A stretch of DNA of 64,000 nt. Origin: Thermococcus chitonophagus (GTDB lineage: Archaea > Methanobacteriota_B > Thermococci > Thermococcales > Thermococcaceae). The number at the start of each line of letters is the position of its first letter. The stretch's first letter is position 1. The notes under the pieces were generated by a model. The model did not search any database, had not been told where the DNA came from, and was given only the letters and a program-made list of their open reading frames with translations. Location: the NCBI RefSeq assembly GCF_002214605.1, contig NZ_CP015193.1, positions 1,406,978-1,470,977 on the forward strand, read 5' to 3'. Below are positions 34,474 to 42,392 of the stretch, one piece after another. Made by a program: the position numbers and the translations under genes.

Positions 34474-35811
34474 TTAATCAAGTTCTTCAGCCAATGGGGA
34501 ACCTTCTTCAATCTTGATTCCACTTAACATCTCTTGTAAATCCCTTTCGGGTTCAGTTATCAATCTTAGGTCGAACTCCTTCTTAAGGATCTCGAACACT
34601 TTGGGAGTCAAGAATTCTGGGGCTTTTGGTCCAATGTAAATTCCTTTAATCCCGAGATATAGGAGGGAGTATAGTATTGCTATTGCCTTCTGTTCCATCC
34701 AGCTGAGAACTATTGTAACGGGAAGTGAATTCACATCAGTTCCAAGTTCATTAGCTAAAGCTATTGCTATCTCAATTATTGAGTACACGTTGTTGCACTG
34801 ACCAAAGTCTAAGAACCTTGGAATTCCCTCTATTGTTCCATAGTCCCTTTGGTTGTATCTAAACTTACCGCATGCAGCTGATAGAATAATTGCATCCTTA
34901 GGAATTATCTCGGTAAGCTTTTCGTAGTAGCTCATCTTTGGATTCGGAACATCACATCCCCCAACAACGAATATATGCCTTATCTTTCCTTCCTGTATTA
35001 GCCCTATTAGCTTATCCTTCATTGCGAGGACGTTAGTATGGTGGAATCCGGTGAGGATTTTACTTCCTTCCCTTTTCTCCATCTTGGGAGTTTCTAGTGC
35101 CCTCTTAATTGCTGGTTCAAAGTTGTAGTCCTCTATGTGAGGGACTCCTTCAAGGCCTGCTATACCAACTGTGAAAATCCTATCTTGATACGCCTTCGTT
35201 GGTTGCTGAACACAGTTGCTTGTCCCAATAATAACCCCAGGAAATTCTGCAAATTCCTTTCTCTGATAAACCCATGATCCACCCCAGTTTCCGTAAAGAC
35301 TTGAGAATTCTTTTAGTTTTGGATAGGAGTGAGCTGGAAGCATTTCAGAGTGAGTATACACTCTAATCTCGTTTTCAAGCCCCATATCCCTTATCTGCTT
35401 AAGGAGCTCGTAAAGGGCTTTGTAACTGTGCCCAGTGACTAGAATACCATGCCCTTCCTCCGTTCCAGTGGGAACTTCAACAGGCCTAGGCAGTCCAAAG
35501 GTTTCCGTATAAGCCTTGTCGAGTAACTTCATGGCCTCAAGGTGAACTCTACCATTTTCTAGTATTAACTGAAGAAATCTGTTCTTATCAAAATTGACAT
35601 TTGTAAGTGTCGAATACAATGCTTCTGCGAGGAAGTGGCCTATCTCAGGATTATCGTATCCCATTTCAAGTGCGTGGTAATAATAGGCTGCTGTTCCCTT
35701 TATTCCATACAACAAAGCCTCCTGTAGGGAGTTTAAGTCTGGATCCTTTCCACAGACTCCTCTAACCGTACATCCTCCAATTAAGCTCATCGAACACTGA
35801 TTGCACAGCAT
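34474..35811 (-). CDS. hcp: Hydroxylamine reductase / hybrid cluster protein
   Basis: 445 residues from ATG 35811 (GGAGGTGG five bases upstream; the longer frame to 35847 overlaps the operator). CNQCSMSLIGGCTVRGVCGK holds the N-terminal cubane ligands. Hybrid-cluster ligands appear later as His/Glu/Cys in GILVTGHSYKAL, VVGGCDVPNPK, ILSAACGKFRYN and LDFGQCNN. Short internal length fits archaeal-type Hcp. It reduces hydroxylamine or NO and handles redox stress. A palindrome lies just upstream. Confidence 0.94.
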   Translation of the reverse strand: MLCNQCSMSLIGGCTVRGVCGKDPDLNSLQEALLYGIKGTAAYYYHALEMGYDNPEIGHFLAEALYSTLTNVNFDKNRFLQLILENGRVHLEAMKLLDKAYTETFGLPRPVEVPTGTEEGHGILVTGHSYKALYELLKQIRDMGLENEIRVYTHSEMLPAHSYPKLKEFSSLYGNWGGSWVYQRKEFAEFPGVIIGTSNCVQQPTKAYQDRIFTVGIAGLEGVPHIEDYNFEPAIKRALETPKMEKREGSKILTGFHHTNVLAMKDKLIGLIQEGKIRHIFVVGGCDVPNPKMSYYEKLTEIIPKDAIILSAACGKFRYNQRDYGTIEGIPRFLDFGQCNNVYSIIEIAIALANELGTDVNSLPVTIVLSWMEQKAIAILYSLLYLGIKGIYIGPKAPEFLTPKVFEILKKEFDLRLITEPERDLQEMLSGIKIEEGSPLAEELD

Positions 35812-35824
35812 TTTTCCACCTCCT

Positions 35825-35838
35825 ATGACGCGTGTCAT
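35825..35838. promoter_or_regulatory. Palindrome ATGAC-GCGT-GTCAT upstream of hcp
   Basis: Perfect five-base arms with a four-base spacer, 14 bases upstream of the hcp start. A second copy with the same arms lies exactly 80 bases away at 35905-35918. Together they flank the divergent promoter region of hcp and the ferritin-like genes. Confidence 0.7.
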
Positions 35839-35904
35839 ATCTTTCAATGTATAAGTGAATCTGCATTCATAAAAAGGTTGCGGTTGTTTAACCTAAAGCA
35901 CTTT

Positions 35905-35918
35905 ATGACGTGTGTCAT
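35905..35918. promoter_or_regulatory. Palindrome ATGAC-GTGT-GTCAT, second copy
   Basis: Same arms and spacing as the copy at 35825-35838; a TATA-like ATTTATATAAAA lies about 20 bases to the right (around 35936), facing the ferritin-like genes. Confidence 0.7.
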
Positions 35919-36015
35919 ATAATGAAATCTGTAGATTTATATAAAAACAAACTTAGGTCAAGAATTAGTCCAATGTTAATATGTAGAAAAGCCGATAGAG
36001 GGGATGGTGAAGTGA

Positions 36016-36536
36016 ATGGAAGTAAATAGCAAGGATGTTTTTGAGATAGCAATTAGCACAGAAATAAAGGCAAAGGAAGCTTATGAGAGGCTAGCTCCTA
36101 TAGTTAAGAGCGATATTATTAAGGATGAATTATTGTTCTTGGCTAGAGAAGAAGAAAAGCACCGAAGAATAGTTGAAAAGATGGCCGAGAAATTCCAAGA
36201 AGGGGGAGAGTAGAAAAAGATTAAACTTGAGGTTATAGGGGAATTCACAGTTATAGCTGAGAAGATGAAAGAGGCAATTGAAGAACCTGAGCTTAATATC
36301 GACAGAGTTATGAAATTGCTATGGAAGCGGAGCTCGTGAGTAAGAAGTTTTACAAAGAGCTTGCCAAATATGCCGGAACGGAAAATACCAAGTTAATTCT
36401 TGAGATGGTGGCCGATATGGAACGTAACCACTACAATATTATCCGCAAGCAGTACGAGTACATAACAAGGTATCCCGACATATATAAGGAAGAATTCTAC
36501 GACGAGCTCATGAAAGGTATCAACTTCAACTTTTAG
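36016..36536 (+). pseudogene. Ferritin-like/rubrerythrin-related diiron protein, broken by a stop and a frameshift
   Basis: Starts well: GGTGAAGTGA then ATG, and MEVNSKDVFEIAISTEIKAK to LAREEEKHRRIVEKMAEKF with diiron E and ExxH (EEEKH) residues. After 65 codons a TAG (36211-36213) interrupts; the same frame goes on as KKIKLEVIGEFTVIAEKM, then shifts near 36310 (one T missing in GTTATGAAATT) to IAMEAELVSKKFYKELAKYA and MVADMERNHYNIIRKQYEYI with a second ExxRNH site, ending at 36536. The full protein would be about 173 residues with two ferritin-like helix pairs. As it stands it gives no complete product. Confidence 0.75.
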
Positions 36537-36546
36537 GTGATTTTAA

Positions 36547-36698
36547 ATGAATGTCATTGAAGCCTTAGCATTGGCCCTTGAAGTTGACTTACAAAAATAG
36601 AGAAAAGTCACTATGAACTCTTAAAAGCTCAATATGATTCCATAATGAGAACTGGGATATGGATGGATTACCAAGACTTTAGTTTGGAAGTCGAGTAG
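36547..36698 (+). pseudogene. Remnant of a second ferritin-like gene
   Basis: GGTGAT and ATG start MNVIEALALALEVDLQK, then a TAG. The C-terminal part follows in another frame: IEKSHYELLKAQYDSI, ending WMDYQDFSLEVE and TAG (36696-36698). About 100 residues between them, including the first metal-binding helix pair, are missing, so this is an internally deleted copy of a gene related to the previous one. Confidence 0.65.
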
Positions 36699-36710
36699 GA
36701 GGTGGTTTTG

Positions 36711-37013
36711 ATGTTGGCTGAAAAACCCTTTCTGTTGAGTAGGGAAAAGCCCCTGACAAAGAAGGAAATTGCCCAAGCTTTGCGTTGGGCGATAGAGGCT
36801 GAATTAGACGCGATAAGCTTCTATGAGCAACTTGCAGAACTAATAGAGGACGAAAAGATTAGACATGTTTTCTACGATGTAGCAAATGAGGAGAAAGAAC
36901 ACGTTGGAGAGTTCCTGGCTGTTTTACTGGAAGTTGATCCAGAGCTTGCAGAATACATAAAGAAGGGCTTTAAGGAGGTTGAGGAAGAAACTGGAATAAG
37001 AGCCAAACTTTAA
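36711..37013 (+). CDS. Stand-alone encapsulin-cargo-like ferritin domain protein
   Basis: 100 residues from ATG 36711, five bases after AGGAGGTGG. The sequence (REKPLTKKEIAQALRWAIEA, ELDAISFYEQLAELIEDEKI, DVANEEKEHVGEFLAVLLEVDPE) closely resembles, as I recall it, the ferritin-like N-terminal domain that is fused to the encapsulin shell protein of P. furiosus. Diiron ligands Glu and the ExxH of EEKEH are present. Here there is no shell domain after it. Such domains dimerise into decamers and oxidise Fe2+. It probably acts in iron storage or oxidant defence. Confidence 0.85.
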   Translation: MLAEKPFLLSREKPLTKKEIAQALRWAIEAELDAISFYEQLAELIEDEKIRHVFYDVANEEKEHVGEFLAVLLEVDPELAEYIKKGFKEVEEETGIRAKL

Positions 37014-37020
37014 TTTCCAT

Positions 37021-37365
37021 TTATCCTTCAGCTAGCAATAGGCCAAGTTCATTATACACCTTTACTTTCTTGAAGCCTGCGTCCTTCAGTGCAGTGATGC
37101 AACCTGCAACTATCTTTCTTTGAACCTGGAGTGCTATCATTCTACAGAAATGACAATGAGGAGTTGAGCTAGCCATTAAAAGGAACACATCCACACTTTC
37201 ATTTCTAACTGTCACTCCATATAGAAGACCCTCATGGACAATATTAATTCCAGTTTCTGGATCTTCAACTTTCTTAAGAATGTCAACTACCTTTTTAACG
37301 TCCTCTGGTAGCTTTTTTGATTGTTTGTTGGGCTTACGCCTTCTAAAGATTTTGAAAGTAAACAT
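37021..37365 (-). CDS. DUF59/MIP18-family Fe-S assembly-like protein
   Basis: 114 residues. KLPEDVKKVVDILKKVEDPETGINIVHEGLLYGVTV is the DUF59 core (DPE-x-G-NIV). SSTPHCHFCRMIALQVQRKI carries the T-P and Cys residues of the family. Related proteins (SufT, PaaD, MIP18) help Fe-S cluster assembly. The basic tip FRRRKPNKQSKK precedes the domain. GGTG lies five bases before ATG 37365. Its position among diiron and Fe-S redox genes fits. Confidence 0.85.
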   Translation of the reverse strand: MFTFKIFRRRKPNKQSKKLPEDVKKVVDILKKVEDPETGINIVHEGLLYGVTVRNESVDVFLLMASSTPHCHFCRMIALQVQRKIVAGCITALKDAGFKKVKVYNELGLLLAEG

Positions 37366-37400
37366 AAACACACCTGATAAATATTCACTGCTTTATCCTT

Positions 37401-37640
37401 AAAAGTTCTCAACTTACCAAAAAGGCATAGCTATGAACTCCGATGTTTGCGAAAGCCCCCCCATAAAAAGTGTCCCACAGAGGGGCTCGTATTTAACGCG
37501 GACTTGTTGGAGCCTCCAACATCTTAAGAAATGTGGTGAGGAGAATAACTGGGGGAAGACCTTCCCAGAGGGGCTGACCAGTGAAAAGTTCTCAAACTTC
37601 CCCATGAACTCCCACCAAAAGGAGGAGGTCAGATTGTAAT
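37401..37640. other. Non-coding stretch with two hairpins and imperfect direct repeats
   Basis: No credible gene in 37366-37701. It contains GTTGGA-GCC-TCCAAC (37506-37520) and GGGAAG-AC-CTTCCC (37553-37566) hairpins. Two blocks at its ends share AAAAGTTCTCAA (37401, 37584) followed by ATGAACTCC (37433, 37604). It could be a structured RNA or a remnant of a mobile element; neither is shown. Confidence 0.4.
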
Positions 37641-37701
37641 CGTCTGGTTAGCCTTATCAGCGTATATTAAAAATCGTATATTAAAAATAGAGAAGAGGCT
37701 A

Positions 37702-38217
37702 CTACTCAAAAACAACGAACATATCCTTTGGAGCTCCGCATATTGGGCACTTATCTGGAGCTTCGTCGATGGCAGTATACCCACATACCGGACAGATATA
37801 AACCTTCTTTATTTCAATGTCCTTTCCATCTTTAACGGCTTCCTTAGCCTTCTTATATAACTCCGCATGTATTTTTTCTGCTTCTAATGCAAAATTAGTA
37901 CTTCTCACAGCCTCTTGCTCATTTTGAAATTCAGCTGCATTCTTAAATACTGGATACATCTCTTCAACTTCATAGGTTTCTCCGTCTATTCCGGCTTGGA
38001 GATTTTCCTCAGTTTTGCCAACTTTTCCTAGTGCTTTTAAATGATTCTTAGCATGGACAAACTCAGCGTATGCTATGGCCTTAAACAGCTTTGCTATATT
38101 TTTAAATCCTTCTTTCTCTGCCTCTTCAGCAAATATTAGGTACTTCATGTGGGCCATGCTCTCCCCAGCAAAGGCGTCCTCTAAAAACTTCTTTGTCATC
38201 TTTCTTTGCACCACCAT
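37702..38217 (-). CDS. rbr: Rubrerythrin
   Basis: 171 residues from ATG 38217 (GGAGGGAGG upstream), the same length as P. furiosus rubrerythrin. N-terminal diiron domain (FLEDAFAGESMAHMKYLIFAEEAE; AYAEFVHAKNHLKAL; ALEAEKIHAELYKKA) and a C-terminal rubredoxin-type Fe site (CPVCGYTAIDEAPDKCPICG). It reduces hydrogen peroxide with electrons from rubredoxin. Confidence 0.97.
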   Translation of the reverse strand: MVVQRKMTKKFLEDAFAGESMAHMKYLIFAEEAEKEGFKNIAKLFKAIAYAEFVHAKNHLKALGKVGKTEENLQAGIDGETYEVEEMYPVFKNAAEFQNEQEAVRSTNFALEAEKIHAELYKKAKEAVKDGKDIEIKKVYICPVCGYTAIDEAPDKCPICGAPKDMFVVFE

Positions 38218-38462
38218 ATTTCCTCCCTCCCAATTAGCATTAGTGTTTTTGCAGATATCATATATAACGATTTTCCAAACTAAAGGTTTCATAATGGTAA
38301 TTTACTAGTTTATTTTTAGCCCATTTCTAATCATTTTTTCGAACTTCCCCACTTTTCTAATATCTAACAATGACAGGGCCCCTACGATGATGAGGATAAA
38401 TGGTTCGCGTTGCCCAGGAACTTTCGGTGAATATTTTTATTCTTCTCCCAAACTTTTCCGTG

Positions 38463-38888
38463 ATGAGGGAGGTAATAAGGTGCAGAGGACACCCAAACGT
38501 AAAGGCAACCCACCGCTCCACCCTTGAGATAACGAAGGAGAACTACCTAACACCGAGGGGAGACTGCATAATATGCGTTTCAGCCGATAAGGCGCTGGCA
38601 GACCTTGGCCCTAAGATAAAGGAGGCAATAAGACAGGGAAAGAAAATCAAGATAAGAATAATTGTTGGTGAGCTGATAGATGAGGTTATAGCCCAAGGAG
38701 ATCCAAGGCTAACTCTTGAAAGCGAAGTTTCAATGGTAATTAGAAAGAGCAACTACGTAGACAGAAGGACGCTCGCGATAAAGGCGAATAAGGCTGCAAA
38801 GGACATAGATAGGAGGCTCATTGAGAAGCTAAAGAACCCAAACACCGAGGCAGTGATTGAGATTATCATCGAAGAGGAAGGTATATAA
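38463..38888 (+). CDS. DUF371 family protein
   Basis: 141 residues, beginning MREVIRCRGHPNVKATHRST, the signature of the archaeal DUF371 proteins, then DCIICVSADKALADL. Function unknown. No ribosome site is seen at ATG 38463, while ATTTTTAT lies about 30 bases upstream, so the message is probably leaderless; the longer frame to 38400 would run through the promoter. Confidence 0.85.
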   Translation: MREVIRCRGHPNVKATHRSTLEITKENYLTPRGDCIICVSADKALADLGPKIKEAIRQGKKIKIRIIVGELIDEVIAQGDPRLTLESEVSMVIRKSNYVDRRTLAIKANKAAKDIDRRLIEKLKNPNTEAVIEIIIEEEGI

Positions 38889-38904
38889 ATGATAATTTGA
38901 ATTA

Positions 38905-38922
38905 TGATAATCATGATTATCA
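38905..38922. promoter_or_regulatory. Perfect 18-bp palindrome centred on the start codon of an ATPase gene
   Basis: TGATAATCATGATTATCA, dyad centre at 38913/38914, exactly on the ATG of the following gene. Just upstream is ATAATT-TG-AATTAT (38892-38905). Both overlap the 5' end of the message and would suit an autorepressor. Confidence 0.65.
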
Positions 38923-40232
38923 AATTTGTCGATAGGGAGGAAGAGCTGAAGGCCTTAAGGGAGAGGCTAAAGAGCGAGAAGTTTGAGCTCATAATAATTT
39001 ACGGGCGGAGAAGGGTTGGCAAGACAAGACTTATCATCGAGGCTATAAGAGATACACCTCACCTTTATTACTTAGCAACCGAAGGCGACAATCTGAGGTA
39101 CTTCAAGGCAATAGCAGAGAGAGCATTTCCCCACATTAAGTACATCAAGGAAGACTGGGAAGCGCTTCTTCATGCCCTTAAAGACAAGGTTATAGTGATA
39201 GATGAATTTCCAAACCTAATAAAGGAAAACCCAGGAATAATCTCGACATTCCAGAGGGCGATTGATATGGAGCTTCAAAATTCTAAGACGAAGCTGATCC
39301 TTCTAGGCTCATCAGTGAGCATGATCAAAGAGAAAGTGCTGAGCTATAAAAGTCCCCTCTACGGGAGAAGAACTGCGTCGCTGAGGCTAAGACCTCTAAG
39401 CTTTTTCTCCCTTCGAGACTTCTTCCCAGAAGCAGACACTAGAGAGCTCGTTGAAGTGTACGGACTAACCGATGGAATTCCATACTATATAGCCCAGGTC
39501 AAACTGCCTTTCTGGGAATGGCTCGACGAGGAGATAAAAAGCCCCCTAACCTTTTTCAGGGACGAAGTTGATTTCCTCCTTAAATACGAGTTCTCGGAAC
39601 CAACAAAGTACAGGAGGATCTTGGAGGCAATAGCCTTTGGAAAAACAACTCTCAAAGAGATAAAAGACTTTTCCGGTCTGAAACATTCTGATATAACCCC
39701 GTATTTAAGGAATCTCATCGAGACGGACCTCGTTAAGAGAGAAGTTCCGATAACGGAAAGACCGACATCAAAGAAGGGCCGGTACTCTCTAGCTGACAAC
39801 TTCCTCGCGTTCTGGTTCAGGTTCATAGGGCCGAACCTCTCGAGAATAGAGGAAGGCACCTTCAGCGCTGAGGAAATCAAGGAGAGCTATGATGATTACT
39901 TAGGCCAAGTTTTTGAGAAAGTAGCGAGACAGTTCCTCCTAAGAATAAATAAGCAGGAGAAGCCACCCTTTAAATTCACGAGAATTGGGAAGTGGTGGCA
40001 TAAGGGGGAAGAGATAGACCTAATAGCTCTAAACGATAAGGAGAAGAAAGCTCTATTTGTAGAGGTTAAGTGGAAGGATCTAAACTTGAGAGAGGCTAAG
40101 GGCATAATTAAGGATCTCAAGAGGAAAAGCGAGCTTACGGGAATTAAATATGAAAAACACTACGGAATCATCGCGAGGAAAATTAAAGGAAAAGAAAGGC
40201 TTGAGCTTGCCTGGGATCTTGAGGATTTTTAA
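38913..40232 (+). CDS. ATPase_2/DUF234 family AAA protein (ATPase-wHTH-nuclease-like)
   Basis: 439 residues from ATG 38913 (homologues in the window begin in the same way: M-x2-KFVDRE). Order: Walker A GRRRVGKT (about 29-36), Walker B VIVIDEFP, sensor LLGSSVSMIKE, winged-helix region (TLKEIKDFSGLKHSDITPYL), then DUF234 with WWHKGEEIDLIAL and ALFVEVKWK, the D-(x)n-ExK pattern of PD-(D/E)XK nucleases. Function of the family is unknown; it is abundant and variable in Thermococcales. Intact here. Followed by a C/D sRNA. Confidence 0.9.
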   Translation: MIIKFVDREEELKALRERLKSEKFELIIIYGRRRVGKTRLIIEAIRDTPHLYYLATEGDNLRYFKAIAERAFPHIKYIKEDWEALLHALKDKVIVIDEFPNLIKENPGIISTFQRAIDMELQNSKTKLILLGSSVSMIKEKVLSYKSPLYGRRTASLRLRPLSFFSLRDFFPEADTRELVEVYGLTDGIPYYIAQVKLPFWEWLDEEIKSPLTFFRDEVDFLLKYEFSEPTKYRRILEAIAFGKTTLKEIKDFSGLKHSDITPYLRNLIETDLVKREVPITERPTSKKGRYSLADNFLAFWFRFIGPNLSRIEEGTFSAEEIKESYDDYLGQVFEKVARQFLLRINKQEKPPFKFTRIGKWWHKGEEIDLIALNDKEKKALFVEVKWKDLNLREAKGIIKDLKRKSELTGIKYEKHYGIIARKIKGKERLELAWDLEDF

Positions 40233-40249
40233 ATCGCTCTCATTAGGAA

Positions 40250-40312
40250 GTTATTGATGATGAGTAGTTGGAAGGCTGAAGTGTGATGAGGGACGCCCAG
40301 GCTGACCGCGCT
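40250..40312 (+). ncRNA. C/D box sRNA (double guide)
   Basis: C ATGATGA (40257-40263), 12-nt guide, D' CTGA (40276-40279), three bases, C' GTGATGA (40283-40289), 12-nt guide, D CTGA (40302-40305), with all boxes canonical. It fits between the ATPase stop and the end of the propeller gene. Targets would be positions five nucleotides upstream of D and D'; they were not identified. Confidence 0.75.
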
Positions 40313-42345
40313 TATCTCCTTTTTATAATTCCAAAAATCACTGCTACCGTCACAAGCCCAACTCCTATTATCAAGAATTCCATCGGGAACGAGCCCGAAG
40401 TCGACTCTCTATGCGTGGTCTTTAGGGGTGAATGTACCGAAGAGGTTTCCTGTCTAGTTTCTACCTCAGTCTCAGTTTCCGTCTTAGCCTGCTCAACTTC
40501 CACTTTTGGAGGCGTTTGAGATAGGAGCACGAGGGAGTGCTCGGTTCCTATTGCAATAACCTTCATGTCCGGAGAAATGTAAAAGATCTTGGGGGTGGGA
40601 TCTACCTCAAGGATAGGGCTGATATAGCCGCCATCTACATCCACGGCGAGGAGATGGTTCCCAGTGGATACAATCAGAGTTCCATTCAGCCACTGAACGT
40701 GCCCTACAGATGAGTTAAAGGAGAGTTGCTTAACTTCATTAGTTCCATTGAAAACGTAAACGACATTCCCCGATACAATCGCCAGCAACCCCTTATAGTT
40801 GGATACAAGCTTCTGAATCCCTCTCCCAGGCTCAACCTTTGACTCAGCAATGAGCTTGTCCGGGATCTCATAGAAATAAAGGTCTCCGTATGAGGGCGAA
40901 GCTACTACGAACGCCGTAGAGTTAAGCCACTCCCCAATTGCCCCTCCGGAGAATCTTCCAACGTTTATCGTTCTGTTGCCCTTAATGTGGCAAAGATACA
41001 CCTTGCCGTCACTTTCTTTTATAACTAGGGAATAATCTCCATTGGGGCTTGGAACGAGTTTTCCTCCGTATACAGGGGTTGGAACCCTTGCTATCGTGCT
41101 TCCTTCCAAGTTCTCAACTGTGAGCTTACTTCCGTTCAAGTACAGAAGCACTCCCTTACTCAATAAGGCGACCTTGCTTCCCGATCCCTCATAGGTTATC
41201 ATCCCCGTAGCTACATTTACGATATACATTTTCTCCTCTCTGGTGGGGAAGAACGAGAAGAATGACACCGCAACTTCCCCATTCCATCCGGCAAGGTACT
41301 TTAGCTTTGAAGTCCCTAACGACCACTCAGTTTTCCCTCTCCTAACGTCAATAACGGTAACTCCCTCTCCAATGATCCCAACTTTTCCTTCCTTGAGCTC
41401 AATAAATCTCGTAGGGGACGGTACAGAGTAGGCCTTCCACACCGTTGATGATCCCTTTATGCAGTAAATGTACTCTCCTCCTATCGCCAAGATGCAGTCT
41501 CCCAGGGCTAGCAAGTCCCCTCCCTTATAGGCTATCCGCTTCTTAGACATCACGGCACCAGCAGGGGACAGCTCCATGAGGTAGCCCCAATAATTGAGCA
41601 CCCACAGTTTTCCATTTCTCCAATCAAAACCCCTCACGAACCCAAGATTTTTCACAATGCCTCTCTCCCTCGTCAAGTTCCATATAAAGATGAACCTCTC
41701 CGAAATGCCCGCAATGAAGTTATCATCGTCGCTCCACTTTATCTCTGTTAGGACTATTCCCGGATCCGTCTCCCTAATTATCTTCCCCGAGGCATCAAAA
41801 ACCGTTAGGAGACCATTATGAGATACGGCAAGGTAGCCATTCTTATTTCCCCAAGCAAGGCCTCCAATCCTCGTCATGTTGGCTTCCCATATAACATTCC
41901 CATCTTTGAGGTTGAGGGCAACGATCTTGTCCTCGCACGCTACCACGATGATTTCACCATTCGAAGACAAATTCCTCAGGGGGCAGAGTGTAGCTTGCCA
42001 CATTTCCCTTCTCGATGTGAGCTCAATCGCCTGCACCCTCCCGTTTCTATATCCCACCACCAATGTTTCTCCGATGAGGCTTATCCTTTCAACGTTTTCC
42101 GTAGACATTCTCCAGGCAATCTTTCCATCCTTTATTATGAGGATAAGATCTGTGGATCTATTATTGACCGTGAGGACCTCGATAAGTAGTGCAATAGTGT
42201 CATCTGAGGCTGAAGCATCCTTTATGTTTCCCACGATCTCGCTGGGAGATACTATCTTAGATATGTAATATTGTTGCCCAGCACGTGTTTGTGGTATTAT
42301 CAAAAGCAGAACTAAAATTATACCAATAGCATACTCTACCCTCAT
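40312..42345 (-). CDS. Secreted, membrane-anchored beta-propeller (PQQ/WD40-like) protein
   Basis: 677 residues: signal peptide (about 1-22), then many blade-like repeats (KDGKIAWRMSTENV; KDGNVIWEANM; RRGKTEWSLGTS; NGTLIVSTGNHLLAVDVDGG), a linker rich in Glu/Thr, and a C-terminal helix FLIIGVGLVTVAVIFGII followed by KRR as an anchor. Faces outside. Probably a surface or cell-wall protein; no catalytic residue is seen. GGTGG lies before ATG. Confidence 0.88.
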   Translation of the reverse strand: MRVEYAIGIILVLLLIIPQTRAGQQYYISKIVSPSEIVGNIKDASASDDTIALLIEVLTVNNRSTDLILIIKDGKIAWRMSTENVERISLIGETLVVGYRNGRVQAIELTSRREMWQATLCPLRNLSSNGEIIVVACEDKIVALNLKDGNVIWEANMTRIGGLAWGNKNGYLAVSHNGLLTVFDASGKIIRETDPGIVLTEIKWSDDDNFIAGISERFIFIWNLTRERGIVKNLGFVRGFDWRNGKLWVLNYWGYLMELSPAGAVMSKKRIAYKGGDLLALGDCILAIGGEYIYCIKGSSTVWKAYSVPSPTRFIELKEGKVGIIGEGVTVIDVRRGKTEWSLGTSKLKYLAGWNGEVAVSFFSFFPTREEKMYIVNVATGMITYEGSGSKVALLSKGVLLYLNGSKLTVENLEGSTIARVPTPVYGGKLVPSPNGDYSLVIKESDGKVYLCHIKGNRTINVGRFSGGAIGEWLNSTAFVVASPSYGDLYFYEIPDKLIAESKVEPGRGIQKLVSNYKGLLAIVSGNVVYVFNGTNEVKQLSFNSSVGHVQWLNGTLIVSTGNHLLAVDVDGGYISPILEVDPTPKIFYISPDMKVIAIGTEHSLVLLSQTPPKVEVEQAKTETETEVETRQETSSVHSPLKTTHRESTSGSFPMEFLIIGVGLVTVAVIFGIIKRR

Positions 42346-42392
42346 TTATGCCACCAAGTTGAGTAAGAGATAACTGGTATAAATATTTTGAG

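Noticed and set aside
36211-36213. TAG read as pyrrolysine or suppressed stop
   Set aside because: No Pyl genes are expected in Thermococcales, and the same gene also has a frameshift, so it is better explained as a pseudogene.
37414-37639. 63- and 68-codon frames on both strands near 37.5 kb
   Set aside because: The sequences look non-coding, overlap hairpins, and lack start signals; I also considered a TnpB end but could not match it.
38340-38462. Possible further C/D sRNA around GATGATGA at 38383
   Set aside because: A C box is present but no D or D' box at a suitable distance.
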